Source: an uncultured Eubacteriales bacterium
GTDB taxonomy: Bacteria; Bacillota; Clostridia; UBA1381; UMGS1253
Length of the DNA: 64,000 bases
NCBI GenBank assembly: GCA_902492065.1
Contig: CABUKE010000001.1
Location: 372,001 to 436,000, forward strand
Reading direction: 5' to 3'
Shown: one piece after another, positions 57,710 through 64,000 of the stretch
Numbering within the stretch: the first letter of the stretch is position 1
Layout of the letters: each line of letters starts with the position of its first letter
Position numbers and translations under genes: made by a program
Notes under the pieces: model-generated
Databases searched by the model: none
What the model was told of the DNA's origin: nothing
Seen by the model: the letters and a program-made list of their open reading frames with translations, nothing else

Positions 57710-59158
57710 TTACGCCAGCTCCAGCGAGAAGATAAAGGTCGTCCGCTTTGCCGGATGGTTCAGGTTACCATCATATTCTTCATCGGAGATGTCTACACTG
57801 TTGACCACAATTTTTTGCCCGTGAATGGCAAGCAGGTTTTGTACCAGATACAGCCCAAGGCCGGTGCCCTTCTTGTCATTTCTCGATTTATCCGTTTTAA
57901 AGAACCGGTCAAATACATGCGGCAGGTCCTCCGGCTCAATCCCAAAACCTTCGTTGGAAACGGCGGTATAGGCTTTGCCACCCTTTGTAAATACCTTGAT
58001 ATCAAGATGTGAGGCCGGGTCGGAAAACTTAACCGCATTGTCCATCAAATTTGTGACAACGCGTGAGATGGAATCGCGGTCGGCAATGACGTTGACATGC
58101 TCGCTGGAAAAATCGACTGTAACGTCGAGGTTTTTCTCCTCGATGCGGCTCTCAAACTGGATAATCGTCAGACGAATCATCTCGGCAAGGTCAAACGGCT
58201 TCATGTCAACGGAGAACTGCCCGAGGCTCATTTTGGAAATGTCGAGCATATCGGTTACCAGCCGGGCCAGCCGTTTCGACTCGCTCAGCGCAATATTCAG
58301 ATATTCGCCTGCGCGTTCTTTCGGGATGGTGCCGTTGAGCACATTCTCGATAAAGCCGGATATTGTTGTCATTGGCGTGCGCAGCTCGTGCGATACATTG
58401 GCAATAAAGCTCGTATGCGTGTCGTCCAGCTGCTGGAGCGCCTCTGCCATATAGTTAAAGGTTGCCCCAAGCTGCCCGATTTCATCCTTGCTTGTCACAT
58501 GTACCCTGGATTTAAAGTTACCGGAAGCAATATTCTTCGCCGCCTGATTGATACTTTTGAGCGAGCGCGACATCCTCTGTGCGACAATATAGGAAATCAC
58601 AAAGGCGAGCAAAAGTACAACTGCACTGATTACGATAAAGAGCCGGGCCATGTTGAAGCGGTCGCGGTCGAGGTTTGGCATGGATACATTCATAAAGACG
58701 ACGCCGATTACTTCATTATCATAACGGATCGGATAACCGACAGTCAGAACTGTTTCGGCAAAAATGCCACCGAGCTTGCCGGTTGTTACGCTCGTCACGC
58801 CGCCCAAAGGCGCGCGCATATATTCTTCGTTTACGCTTACTGCGCTGTCGCTGATGCGCGACGTTTTTGCAAAAATTTCGCCGTTGGTGTTTGTTACGAT
58901 GATATGCGTGCCGCTAACGATGCTGAGTGTTTCAAGGTTATCTAAATATATCTGTCGATAAAAGATACTGTTGTTCTCGATTTGTAAACTGATTGTCATA
59001 TCGGCAATAGAGGGGGCAATTTCCTCGAGAGAATTGGCCTTTTCGTCGATGACATACCAGCCCAGCATAGAAAACAGCATGATTCCAGTTAAAAGGAAGC
59101 TGACGAATAAAATGGCGATATTCGACCACATCAGCTTCCCGAAAATTGTTTTAAACAT
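57710..59158 (-). CDS. Sensor histidine kinase (HAMP, HisKA, HATPase)
   Basis: This 482-residue membrane sensor has a first membrane helix at about 12-34, an extracytoplasmic sensor region about 35-168, a second helix about 170-192, HAMP about 193-245 and HisKA with phospho-acceptor H257 (FIANVSHELRTPMTT). The HATPase_c domain has DRDSISRVVTNLMDNAVKF, EPEDLPHVFDRFF and GTGLGLYLVQNLL. It resembles PhoR/ResE/WalK-type kinases. It starts three bases after its response-regulator gene's stop, so they form one unit. The signal is unknown. Adjacent htrA suggests envelope stress. Confidence 0.93.
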   Translation of the reverse strand: MFKTIFGKLMWSNIAILFVSFLLTGIMLFSMLGWYVIDEKANSLEEIAPSIADMTISLQIENNSIFYRQIYLDNLETLSIVSGTHIIVTNTNGEIFAKTSRISDSAVSVNEEYMRAPLGGVTSVTTGKLGGIFAETVLTVGYPIRYDNEVIGVVFMNVSMPNLDRDRFNMARLFIVISAVVLLLAFVISYIVAQRMSRSLKSINQAAKNIASGNFKSRVHVTSKDEIGQLGATFNYMAEALQQLDDTHTSFIANVSHELRTPMTTISGFIENVLNGTIPKERAGEYLNIALSESKRLARLVTDMLDISKMSLGQFSVDMKPFDLAEMIRLTIIQFESRIEEKNLDVTVDFSSEHVNVIADRDSISRVVTNLMDNAVKFSDPASHLDIKVFTKGGKAYTAVSNEGFGIEPEDLPHVFDRFFKTDKSRNDKKGTGLGLYLVQNLLAIHGQKIVVNSVDISDEEYDGNLNHPAKRTTFIFSLELA

Positions 59159-59161
59159 GGG

Positions 59162-59848
59162 TTACTTCACCTCGAATTTGTAACCGACGCCCCAAACCGT
59201 TTTGAGCTGCCAGTTTTTTTCGTGGCCTTCGAGCTTTTCGCGCAGACGTTTTACGTGAACGTCGACTGTGCGGGAGTCGCCAAAATAGTCAAACCCCCAT
59301 ACCTCCTCCAGAAGCTGTTCACGCGTAAAGACGCGGTTGGGGTTGGAGCACAGAAAGTACAAAAGCTCCAGCTCTTTCGGCGGAATGTCAACCGTTTCCC
59401 CTTCGATTTTCAGCTCATAGTTGGAAAGGTTGATAATCAGATTCGGATACACGACCTCCTGCGTAATATCCTGCCCTTTGGTTTCGTACCGGCGCATGAC
59501 GGCCTTAATCCGGGCAATCAGCTCCTTGCTTTCAAACGGTTTCACCATATAGTCGTCCGCGCCCAGCTCGAGGCCGAGTACCTTGTCAAAGGTATCGCCC
59601 TTTGCTGTCAACATAATAATTGGGATGTTGCTGACACGGCGAATCTCCCGGCATACCTGCCAGCCGTCCACCTTTGGCATCATTACGTCAAGCAAAACGA
59701 GATTAGGCGCCTCGGACTTAAACTTCTCAATTGCCTTCATACCGTCGTTTGCCACAATGGTTGTATAGCCTTCTTTTTCAAGGCAGAGCCGAATCAGCTC
59801 CGCTATGTTTACATCGTCGTCGACAATAAGCACCTTTGTCTGCTGCAT
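59162..59848 (-). CDS. OmpR/PhoB-family response regulator
   Basis: This 228-residue protein has a receiver domain with phosphorylation site D54 (LVLLDVMMPKVDG), the acidic pocket DDD near 10-12 and K near 105, and a C-terminal winged helix (NRVFTREQLLEEVWGFDYFGDSRTVDVHVKRLREKLE, core RTVDVHVKRLR). GGAGGGTT precedes the ATG. It is cotranscribed with the kinase. Confidence 0.95.
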   Translation of the reverse strand: MQQTKVLIVDDDVNIAELIRLCLEKEGYTTIVANDGMKAIEKFKSEAPNLVLLDVMMPKVDGWQVCREIRRVSNIPIIMLTAKGDTFDKVLGLELGADDYMVKPFESKELIARIKAVMRRYETKGQDITQEVVYPNLIINLSNYELKIEGETVDIPPKELELLYFLCSNPNRVFTREQLLEEVWGFDYFGDSRTVDVHVKRLREKLEGHEKNWQLKTVWGVGYKFEVK

Positions 59849-59904
59849 AACAAACCCTCCTGATATATTTTGTTTCCTTTGGCTCTTTGCTTACACTTAC
59901 TTTC

Positions 59905-59933
59905 AGTATAGCATATCAAAAGGAAAGAAGCAA
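59905..59933 (-). promoter_or_regulatory. Promoter of the two-component operon
   Basis: Minus strand: TTGCTT (59933-59928), a 17-bp spacer and TATACT (59910-59905), about 57 bases before the response-regulator start. Confidence 0.7.
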
Positions 59934-59999
59934 AGAAAATTTTCTGTAAACTTTTACGGTGGAATATGAATAAAAAGAGCTGTGACTATGTGGTTTTGC

Positions 60000-60028
60000 T
60001 TTACAATTTAAAAAAACCATACTATAAT
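60000..60028 (+). promoter_or_regulatory. Promoter of the proBA operon
   Basis: TTTACA (60000-60005), a 17-bp spacer and TATAAT (60023-60028). The leader to the GTG at 60084 is about 50 bases. No proline-responsive T-box is present. Confidence 0.82.
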
Positions 60029-60083
60029 AGGTAAGGTAAGAAGAAAAAACGATAAATTACATAAAGAAAGTAGTGGATAACTG

Positions 60084-60878
60084 GTGCAGAGTACAGAGCT
60101 GAAACAGGCAAAACGAATTGTATTCAAAGTCGGGACTTCGACGCTTACATACGAAAATGGAAAGGTCAACATCCTGCGGGTAGAAAAGTTAGCGCGCGTG
60201 CTGTGCGATTTGCGCAATTCCGGCAAGGACATCATCCTGGTTTCGTCCGGGGCAATCGCCGTCGGCGTAGCAAAAATGGGGGAGAGCGAGCGGCCGAAGG
60301 CGCTGCCGCATAAGCAGGCAATGGCTGCCATTGGGCAGAGCGAGCTGATGTACTTGTACGACAAATTATTTTCGGAGTACAACAACACGGTTGCACAGGT
60401 ACTTTTGACCATGGATGTAATGGGGCATGCGCTGCGCAAACAGAATGCGCAGAATACGTTTGAAACACTTTTGGAACGGGGCGTGATTCCCGTTGTGAAT
60501 GAAAATGATACCGTATCGACCGAGGAGGTCGAATTTGGTGACAACGACACGTTGTCTGCGCTCGTAGCAGAGCTGATTTCTGCGGACTTGCTCGTGATTT
60601 TGTCAGATATTGACGGTCTTTATGACAAAGACCCGAAAACAAATTCCGACGCAAAGCTAATTCATGTGGTTGAGCAAATTGGGCCGGAGATCCGGGAGTG
60701 CGCGGGCGGTGCGGGGAGCCGGCGCGGCACAGGCGGTATGATTACGAAGCTGCACGCGGGCGATATTGCGACGCAGGCGGGGATTGATATGGTGATTTTA
60801 AACGGGGAAAACCCGTATGATATTTACAAAATGCTGGACGGCGAGCCGGTTGGGACGCTGTTTCTGGGACAAAAATAA
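60084..60878 (+). CDS. proB: Glutamate 5-kinase
   Basis: ProB phosphorylates glutamate in the first step of proline synthesis. The 264-residue amino-acid-kinase-fold protein begins IVFKVGTSTLTYENG, with DIILVSSGAIAVGV, PVVNENDTVS and LSDIDGLYDKDP. It ends without the C-terminal PUA domain found in E. coli ProB, as in many Clostridia. The GTG at 60084 is the only plausible start. The ribosome binding site is weak. Confidence 0.94.
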   Translation: MQSTELKQAKRIVFKVGTSTLTYENGKVNILRVEKLARVLCDLRNSGKDIILVSSGAIAVGVAKMGESERPKALPHKQAMAAIGQSELMYLYDKLFSEYNNTVAQVLLTMDVMGHALRKQNAQNTFETLLERGVIPVVNENDTVSTEEVEFGDNDTLSALVAELISADLLVILSDIDGLYDKDPKTNSDAKLIHVVEQIGPEIRECAGGAGSRRGTGGMITKLHAGDIATQAGIDMVILNGENPYDIYKMLDGEPVGTLFLGQK

Positions 60879-60898
60879 ACAGAATCGGAGGGAAAACC

Positions 60899-62143
60899 AT
60901 GCGGAATTTGAACGAACTGGCTGCCGGGGCGCGGCAGGCGTCTTATATACTGGCGAAGGCGGGTAGCGCGAGGAAGGACGATGCGCTCGCAAAAATCAGC
61001 GAGTTTTTACGTGAGCGGGCGGACGAAATCCTCGCTGGTAACGAGATTGATTTGCGCAACGCGCGGGAAAAGGGAATTGCGCCGTCGATGATTGATCGGC
61101 TTGCGCTGACGCGCGAGCGGATCGACGCAATTGCGGACGGCGTCATGCAGGTGCGGAGTCTGCCGGATCCGGTTGGCGAGGTGGTGCGCATGTGGGAGCG
61201 GCCCAACGGGCTGAAGATTGGCCAGAAGCGCGTTCCGCTCGGCGTAATCGGGATTATTTACGAAGCTCGTCCAAACGTAACGGTGGACGCGGCGGCGCTG
61301 TGTTTAAAGTCGTCGAATACAGTTATTCTGCGCGGCGGTAGTGAGGCGATTCATTCCAATACGGCACTAGCAAAGGTGATGCGCGAGGCACTGGCGTGCG
61401 TCGGTCTGCCAGAGGACTGCATCTGCTTTGTGGAGGATACGTCGCGCACGGTGGCAACGGAGATGATGAAGCTCAATGGCTTTATCGACGTTTTGATTCC
61501 GCGCGGCGGCGCAGGGCTGATTCGCTCTGTGGTAGAGAACGCAACGGTGCCGGTAATCGAAACGGGGACAGGGAACTGCCATATCTATGTCCACAGCGCG
61601 TGTGACTCGGAGATGGCGGTCAATATTATTGTCAATGCGAAGGTAAGCCGCCCGTCGGTCTGCAATGCGGCGGAAAGTCTTGTGATTGACCGTGCGGTGG
61701 CAAAAGATATTCTGCCTATCATTTACGAGACACTTGACAGACATGGCGTAGAGTTACGCGGCTGCGACGAGAGCAGGGCGATCTGCCCGGATATTAAGCC
61801 GGCGCAGGATGAGGACTTTTATACCGAGTACAACGACTATATCATGTCGGTTAAAATTGTCGGCGGCATTGATGAAGCGATTGCGCATATCAATGAGCAC
61901 AGTACAAAGCATTCCGAGGCAATCGTGACGAACGACTATTTTGCGGCGCAGCAGTTTTTGGATGAGGTCGATTCTGCGGCAGTCTATGTCAATGCGTCAA
62001 CCCGCTTTACTGACGGGTTTGAGTTTGGCTTTGGAGCGGAAATCGGCATCAGTACGCAGAAAATGCATGCGCGCGGTCCAATGGGGCTCAAGGAGCTGAC
62101 GACGATAAAATACATTGTATACGGTAATGGGCAAGTTCGATAG
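60899..62143 (+). CDS. proA: Gamma-glutamyl phosphate reductase
   Basis: ProA reduces glutamyl-5-phosphate to glutamate semialdehyde. The 414-residue aldehyde-dehydrogenase-fold protein shows PLGVIGIIYEARPNVTVDAAALCLKS (core IYEARPNVT), the catalytic cysteine in RPSVCNAAE, and FTDGFEFGFGAEIGIST. It starts 20 bases after proB with CGGAGGG before the ATG. Confidence 0.96.
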   Translation: MRNLNELAAGARQASYILAKAGSARKDDALAKISEFLRERADEILAGNEIDLRNAREKGIAPSMIDRLALTRERIDAIADGVMQVRSLPDPVGEVVRMWERPNGLKIGQKRVPLGVIGIIYEARPNVTVDAAALCLKSSNTVILRGGSEAIHSNTALAKVMREALACVGLPEDCICFVEDTSRTVATEMMKLNGFIDVLIPRGGAGLIRSVVENATVPVIETGTGNCHIYVHSACDSEMAVNIIVNAKVSRPSVCNAAESLVIDRAVAKDILPIIYETLDRHGVELRGCDESRAICPDIKPAQDEDFYTEYNDYIMSVKIVGGIDEAIAHINEHSTKHSEAIVTNDYFAAQQFLDEVDSAAVYVNASTRFTDGFEFGFGAEIGISTQKMHARGPMGLKELTTIKYIVYGNGQVR

Positions 62144-62180
62144 GCTTTGATTTGAACCAGCGTTCGCAAAGGAGGCGGCT

Positions 62181-63227
62181 ATGAATAAACGGGAAAACCT
62201 GTTGTCGCTGCTGCACCGGAACGGGTACGAGCAGGTGCCGGTGCAGTTTGATTTGTGCCCGGAGCTTGCGGAAAAGATGACGGGGATGTTTGACCCGGAC
62301 GAAATTGGGGTTCCGTGGAAAAATATCTGTGACAGCCGCCTTGTATCTGCCGCGCGGCAGGAGTACGAACACTACTATAAGGATTTGCAGCCCGGTGCGG
62401 AGATTGACGTTTGGGGTGTAGCGCACGAGAAAGGGAGCGCCGCGGCCAAGCATATGACGTATATGCGCCACCCGCTCGACGGGCTTGACAGCCTTGCGGC
62501 GGTGAAGGAGTACCCGTTCCCGGCTTTGGAGACGGATGAAGCGGCGCAGGAACGCGAGGTGCAGGATTGCCTTGCGGCGGGGCTTGCGCCGGTGGGCAAC
62601 ATGCAAATGACAATTTGGGAACAGAGCTGGTATCTGCGCGGCATGGAAAATCTCATGGTTGATATGATGTGCAATGAGCCGGTCGCGGAATATATTCTCG
62701 ACACGGTAACGGAGATTAATACACGTCGCGCGGTTGCATTCGCGCGCGCAGGGGTGGATATCCTCTATCTCGGCGACGATATCGGCATGCAGCGGCAGAT
62801 TATGATGAGCCGTGAGCTGTACCGTACGTGGCTGTGGCCGCGCCTGAAGGGGTTGGTCGACGCGGCGAAAGCGGTAAAGCCGGATTTGCTCGTCTTTTAC
62901 CACACCTGTGGCTTTGCGGAGCCGCTGATTGGCGATCTGATTGAGGCGGGTGTAGACGTACTCAATCCCGTTCAGCCGGAGTGCATGGATTTTGAGAAAA
63001 TCCACAGTGAATACGGCGGCGCGCTGTCGTTCCACGGCACGATTGGGACGCAGACGACCATGCCTTTCGGCACGCCAGAGGACGTACGCTGTGCGGTGTT
63101 TCGCAATCTTGACATTGCCGGGCCAAAGGGCGGATTATTTGTCGCGCCGACACATCTGCTTGAGCCGGAAGTACCGCCGGAAAACGTGTTGGCGTTTATC
63201 CAGGCGTGCCACGATTACACGAAGTAG
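62181..63227 (+). CDS. Uroporphyrinogen-decarboxylase-family protein
   Basis: This 348-residue UroD-fold protein shows HTCGFAEPLIGDLIEAGVDVLNP and QPECMDFEKIHSEYGG, with the FHGTIGTQTTMPFGTPEDV segment. The family includes true HemE and corrinoid methyltransferases such as MtbA/MtaA. No heme-synthesis genes are nearby and the HTCG region resembles the methyltransferase-like branch, so true HemE activity is unlikely. It is 37 bases after proA in the same direction with AGGAGG before the ATG. Its job in this operon is unknown. Confidence 0.8.
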   Translation: MNKRENLLSLLHRNGYEQVPVQFDLCPELAEKMTGMFDPDEIGVPWKNICDSRLVSAARQEYEHYYKDLQPGAEIDVWGVAHEKGSAAAKHMTYMRHPLDGLDSLAAVKEYPFPALETDEAAQEREVQDCLAAGLAPVGNMQMTIWEQSWYLRGMENLMVDMMCNEPVAEYILDTVTEINTRRAVAFARAGVDILYLGDDIGMQRQIMMSRELYRTWLWPRLKGLVDAAKAVKPDLLVFYHTCGFAEPLIGDLIEAGVDVLNPVQPECMDFEKIHSEYGGALSFHGTIGTQTTMPFGTPEDVRCAVFRNLDIAGPKGGLFVAPTHLLEPEVPPENVLAFIQACHDYTK

Positions 63228-63236
63228 GTGAATGGG

Positions 63237-63692
63237 GTGGAGAAAAGCGAAAGGGCAATTTTTACGACGCTGTGCATGGTTTACTGCGGGGATGAACTTC
63301 TGTTGCAAAACCGGGTAAAGCCGGATTGGCCGGGGTGGACGTTTCCGGGCGGACATGTCGAAAAGGGCGAATCATTTGTGCAGGCGGCGAAGCGCGAGGT
63401 GTTAGAGGAAACAGGGCTGACGATTGCAGACCCACGCCTATGCGGCATCAAGCAATGGCAACGGGATACAGGCGAGCGATACATTGTCCTGCTATTTAAA
63501 ACAGACCGCTTTTCCGGCGTGCTTACTTCGTCGGCAGAGGGCGAGATGCGGTGGGTGAAGCGCAGCGAGCTGGCGCGCTATTCGCTTGCGGACGACTTCA
63601 TGGCACATTTGCAGGTGTTTGACAGTGAAGAGCTTAGCGAGTTTTTCTACCGGCAGGAGAAAGATGGCACTTGGAACTATGAATTGTTATGA
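63237..63692 (+). CDS. Nudix hydrolase (MutT/8-oxo-dGTPase-like)
   Basis: This 151-residue protein has a full Nudix box, GGHVEKGESFVQAAKREVLEETG near 38, so it hydrolyses a nucleoside diphosphate linked to another group. The sequence around the box (WPGWTFPGGHVEKGE) resembles YtkD/MutT-type 8-oxo-dGTP diphosphatases in Firmicutes. The GTG at 63237 is preferred because AGGTGA (63226-63231) is five bases before it. A GTG at 63228, just after the previous stop, lies inside that site. Confidence 0.87.
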   Translation: MEKSERAIFTTLCMVYCGDELLLQNRVKPDWPGWTFPGGHVEKGESFVQAAKREVLEETGLTIADPRLCGIKQWQRDTGERYIVLLFKTDRFSGVLTSSAEGEMRWVKRSELARYSLADDFMAHLQVFDSEELSEFFYRQEKDGTWNYELL

Positions 63693-63722
63693 AAACGGCG
63701 GGGCGGAGGCTCCGCCGTTTTA
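63693..63722 (+). terminator. Terminator after the proBA operon
   Basis: AAAACGGCGG (63693-63702) pairs with CCGCCGTTTT (63713-63722) around a ten-base loop that can extend the stem. Confidence 0.87.
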
Positions 63723-63934
63723 TATATTCCCTGCTACGGTGTCTATAGTGACAAAATACCACTGCCTTCCGGTGCGATTCTTGTAAAAAATGCGCCGCCG
63801 CAGCGCAAATATGTGCAAAAACCGCGTAAAACAGCCGCCGGAATGGAAAAATATCTTTATTTTATAGTAGGTTTTGTGCTATACTATATAGGTTGAATTG
63901 CAACGGAAGAATTTTATGATGGGGAGTCGGTAGT

Positions 63935-64000
63935 TTGATTCGGGAAGATTTGAGAAACATTGCAATCATTGCGCACGTTGACCACGGCAAGACAACGCTC
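63935..64000 (+). CDS. typA: N-terminus of GTPase TypA/BipA (cut by window end)
   Basis: Twenty-two codons are visible: MIREDLRNIAIIAHVDHGKT and then TL. The IAHVDHGKT P-loop with the RxDxRNIAII lead-in is characteristic of TypA/BipA, a ribosome-associated translational GTPase. LepA and EF-G differ before the P-loop. The start is TTG at 63935, eight bases after GGGGAG. A TATACT at 63880-63885 may be the promoter -10. The gap 63723-63934 shows nothing else. Confidence 0.88.
   Translation, partial: MIREDLRNIAIIAHVDHGKTTL

Noticed and set aside
62088..63035. 315-codon minus-strand frame opposite proA end and the UroD-like gene
   Set aside because: Spans two real genes and has shadow composition.
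1..64000. Search for CRISPR repeats, insertion sequences, integrases, phage genes and rRNA
   Set aside because: No direct-repeat array, transposase-like protein or rRNA signature was seen by reading.

Overview
The window reads as a chromosomal segment of a spore-forming Clostridia-type Firmicute with a mid GC content (about half, by eye). The evidence is a full spoIIGA-sigE-sigG block, a SigH-type sigma factor, many strong AGGAGG ribosome binding sites, GTG and TTG starts, near-consensus TTGACA/TATAAT promoters, and Firmicute gene orders such as ffh-rpsP-khpA-rimM-trmD, acpS-nnr-alr-mazEF and rpmG-secE-nusG-rplKAJL. I see no rRNA, IS element, prophage or CRISPR array. One tRNA gene is present, tRNA-Leu(GAG).

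Layout. 1-4600: protein-targeting and ribosome-maturation operon (end of a ylxM-like gene, ffh, rpsP, khpA, rimM, trmD), with an FAD oxidoreductase coupled to trmD where rplS would be expected. 4.6-6.9 kb: an XRE regulator divergent from a SLOG-like gene, with paired operator-like sites, then a MATE exporter. 7.1-12.6 kb: sigH, a zinc-ribbon protein, potassium uptake ktrB-ktrA, an RNA 2'-O-methyltransferase, an HD hydrolase, and an XRE/membrane-protein pair. 12.6-19.4 kb (minus strand): cation efflux protein, WG-repeat lipoprotein, CCA-adding enzyme, GH42 beta-galactosidase and a sugar acetyltransferase. 19.7-22.6 kb: sporulation block plus an unlisted small ORF. 22.7-25.9 kb: DnaD-like and DnaC/DnaI-like replication proteins and a lipase-like Mbeg1/DUF2974 protein. 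26-29.9 kb (minus): secreted heparinase II/III-type lyase, a small membrane protein and a small hypothetical protein. 30-36 kb: tRNA-Leu, acpS-nnr-alr, mazEF, a small secreted protein and radC. 36.2-40 kb: rpmG-secE-nusG-rplK-rplA-rplJ-rplL with L1- and L10-type leader RNAs. 40.3-44.8 kb: a 1498-residue secreted protein where rpoB would normally lie. 44.9-51.2 kb (minus): a six-gene hexuronate operon (uxaC, uxuB-like, uxuA, two TIM-barrel isomerases, a Gfo/Idh/MocA dehydrogenase) behind a perfect 28-bp palindrome, divergent from a DUF4091 protein. 53.2-59.9 kb (minus): a PD-(D/E)XK-like conserved protein, ilvBN, an HtrA protease and a two-component system. 60-63.7 kb: proBA, a UroD-family protein and a Nudix hydrolase. 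The window ends in the first codons of typA.

How it works together. Most of the window is housekeeping. The accessory theme is uronic-acid polysaccharide use: the exported heparinase-type lyase, the GH42 enzyme and the DUF4091 protein could release sugars. The 44.9-51.2 kb operon would convert glucuronate or galacturonate to 2-keto-3-deoxygluconate. The extra dehydrogenase and two isomerase-like proteins suggest an oxidation/elimination step on a glycoside before the classical pathway. That step is inferred from gene content. The most distinctive regulatory DNA is the 28-bp palindrome at 51171-51198 and the pair of CGG-N4-CCG sites at 4905-4957.
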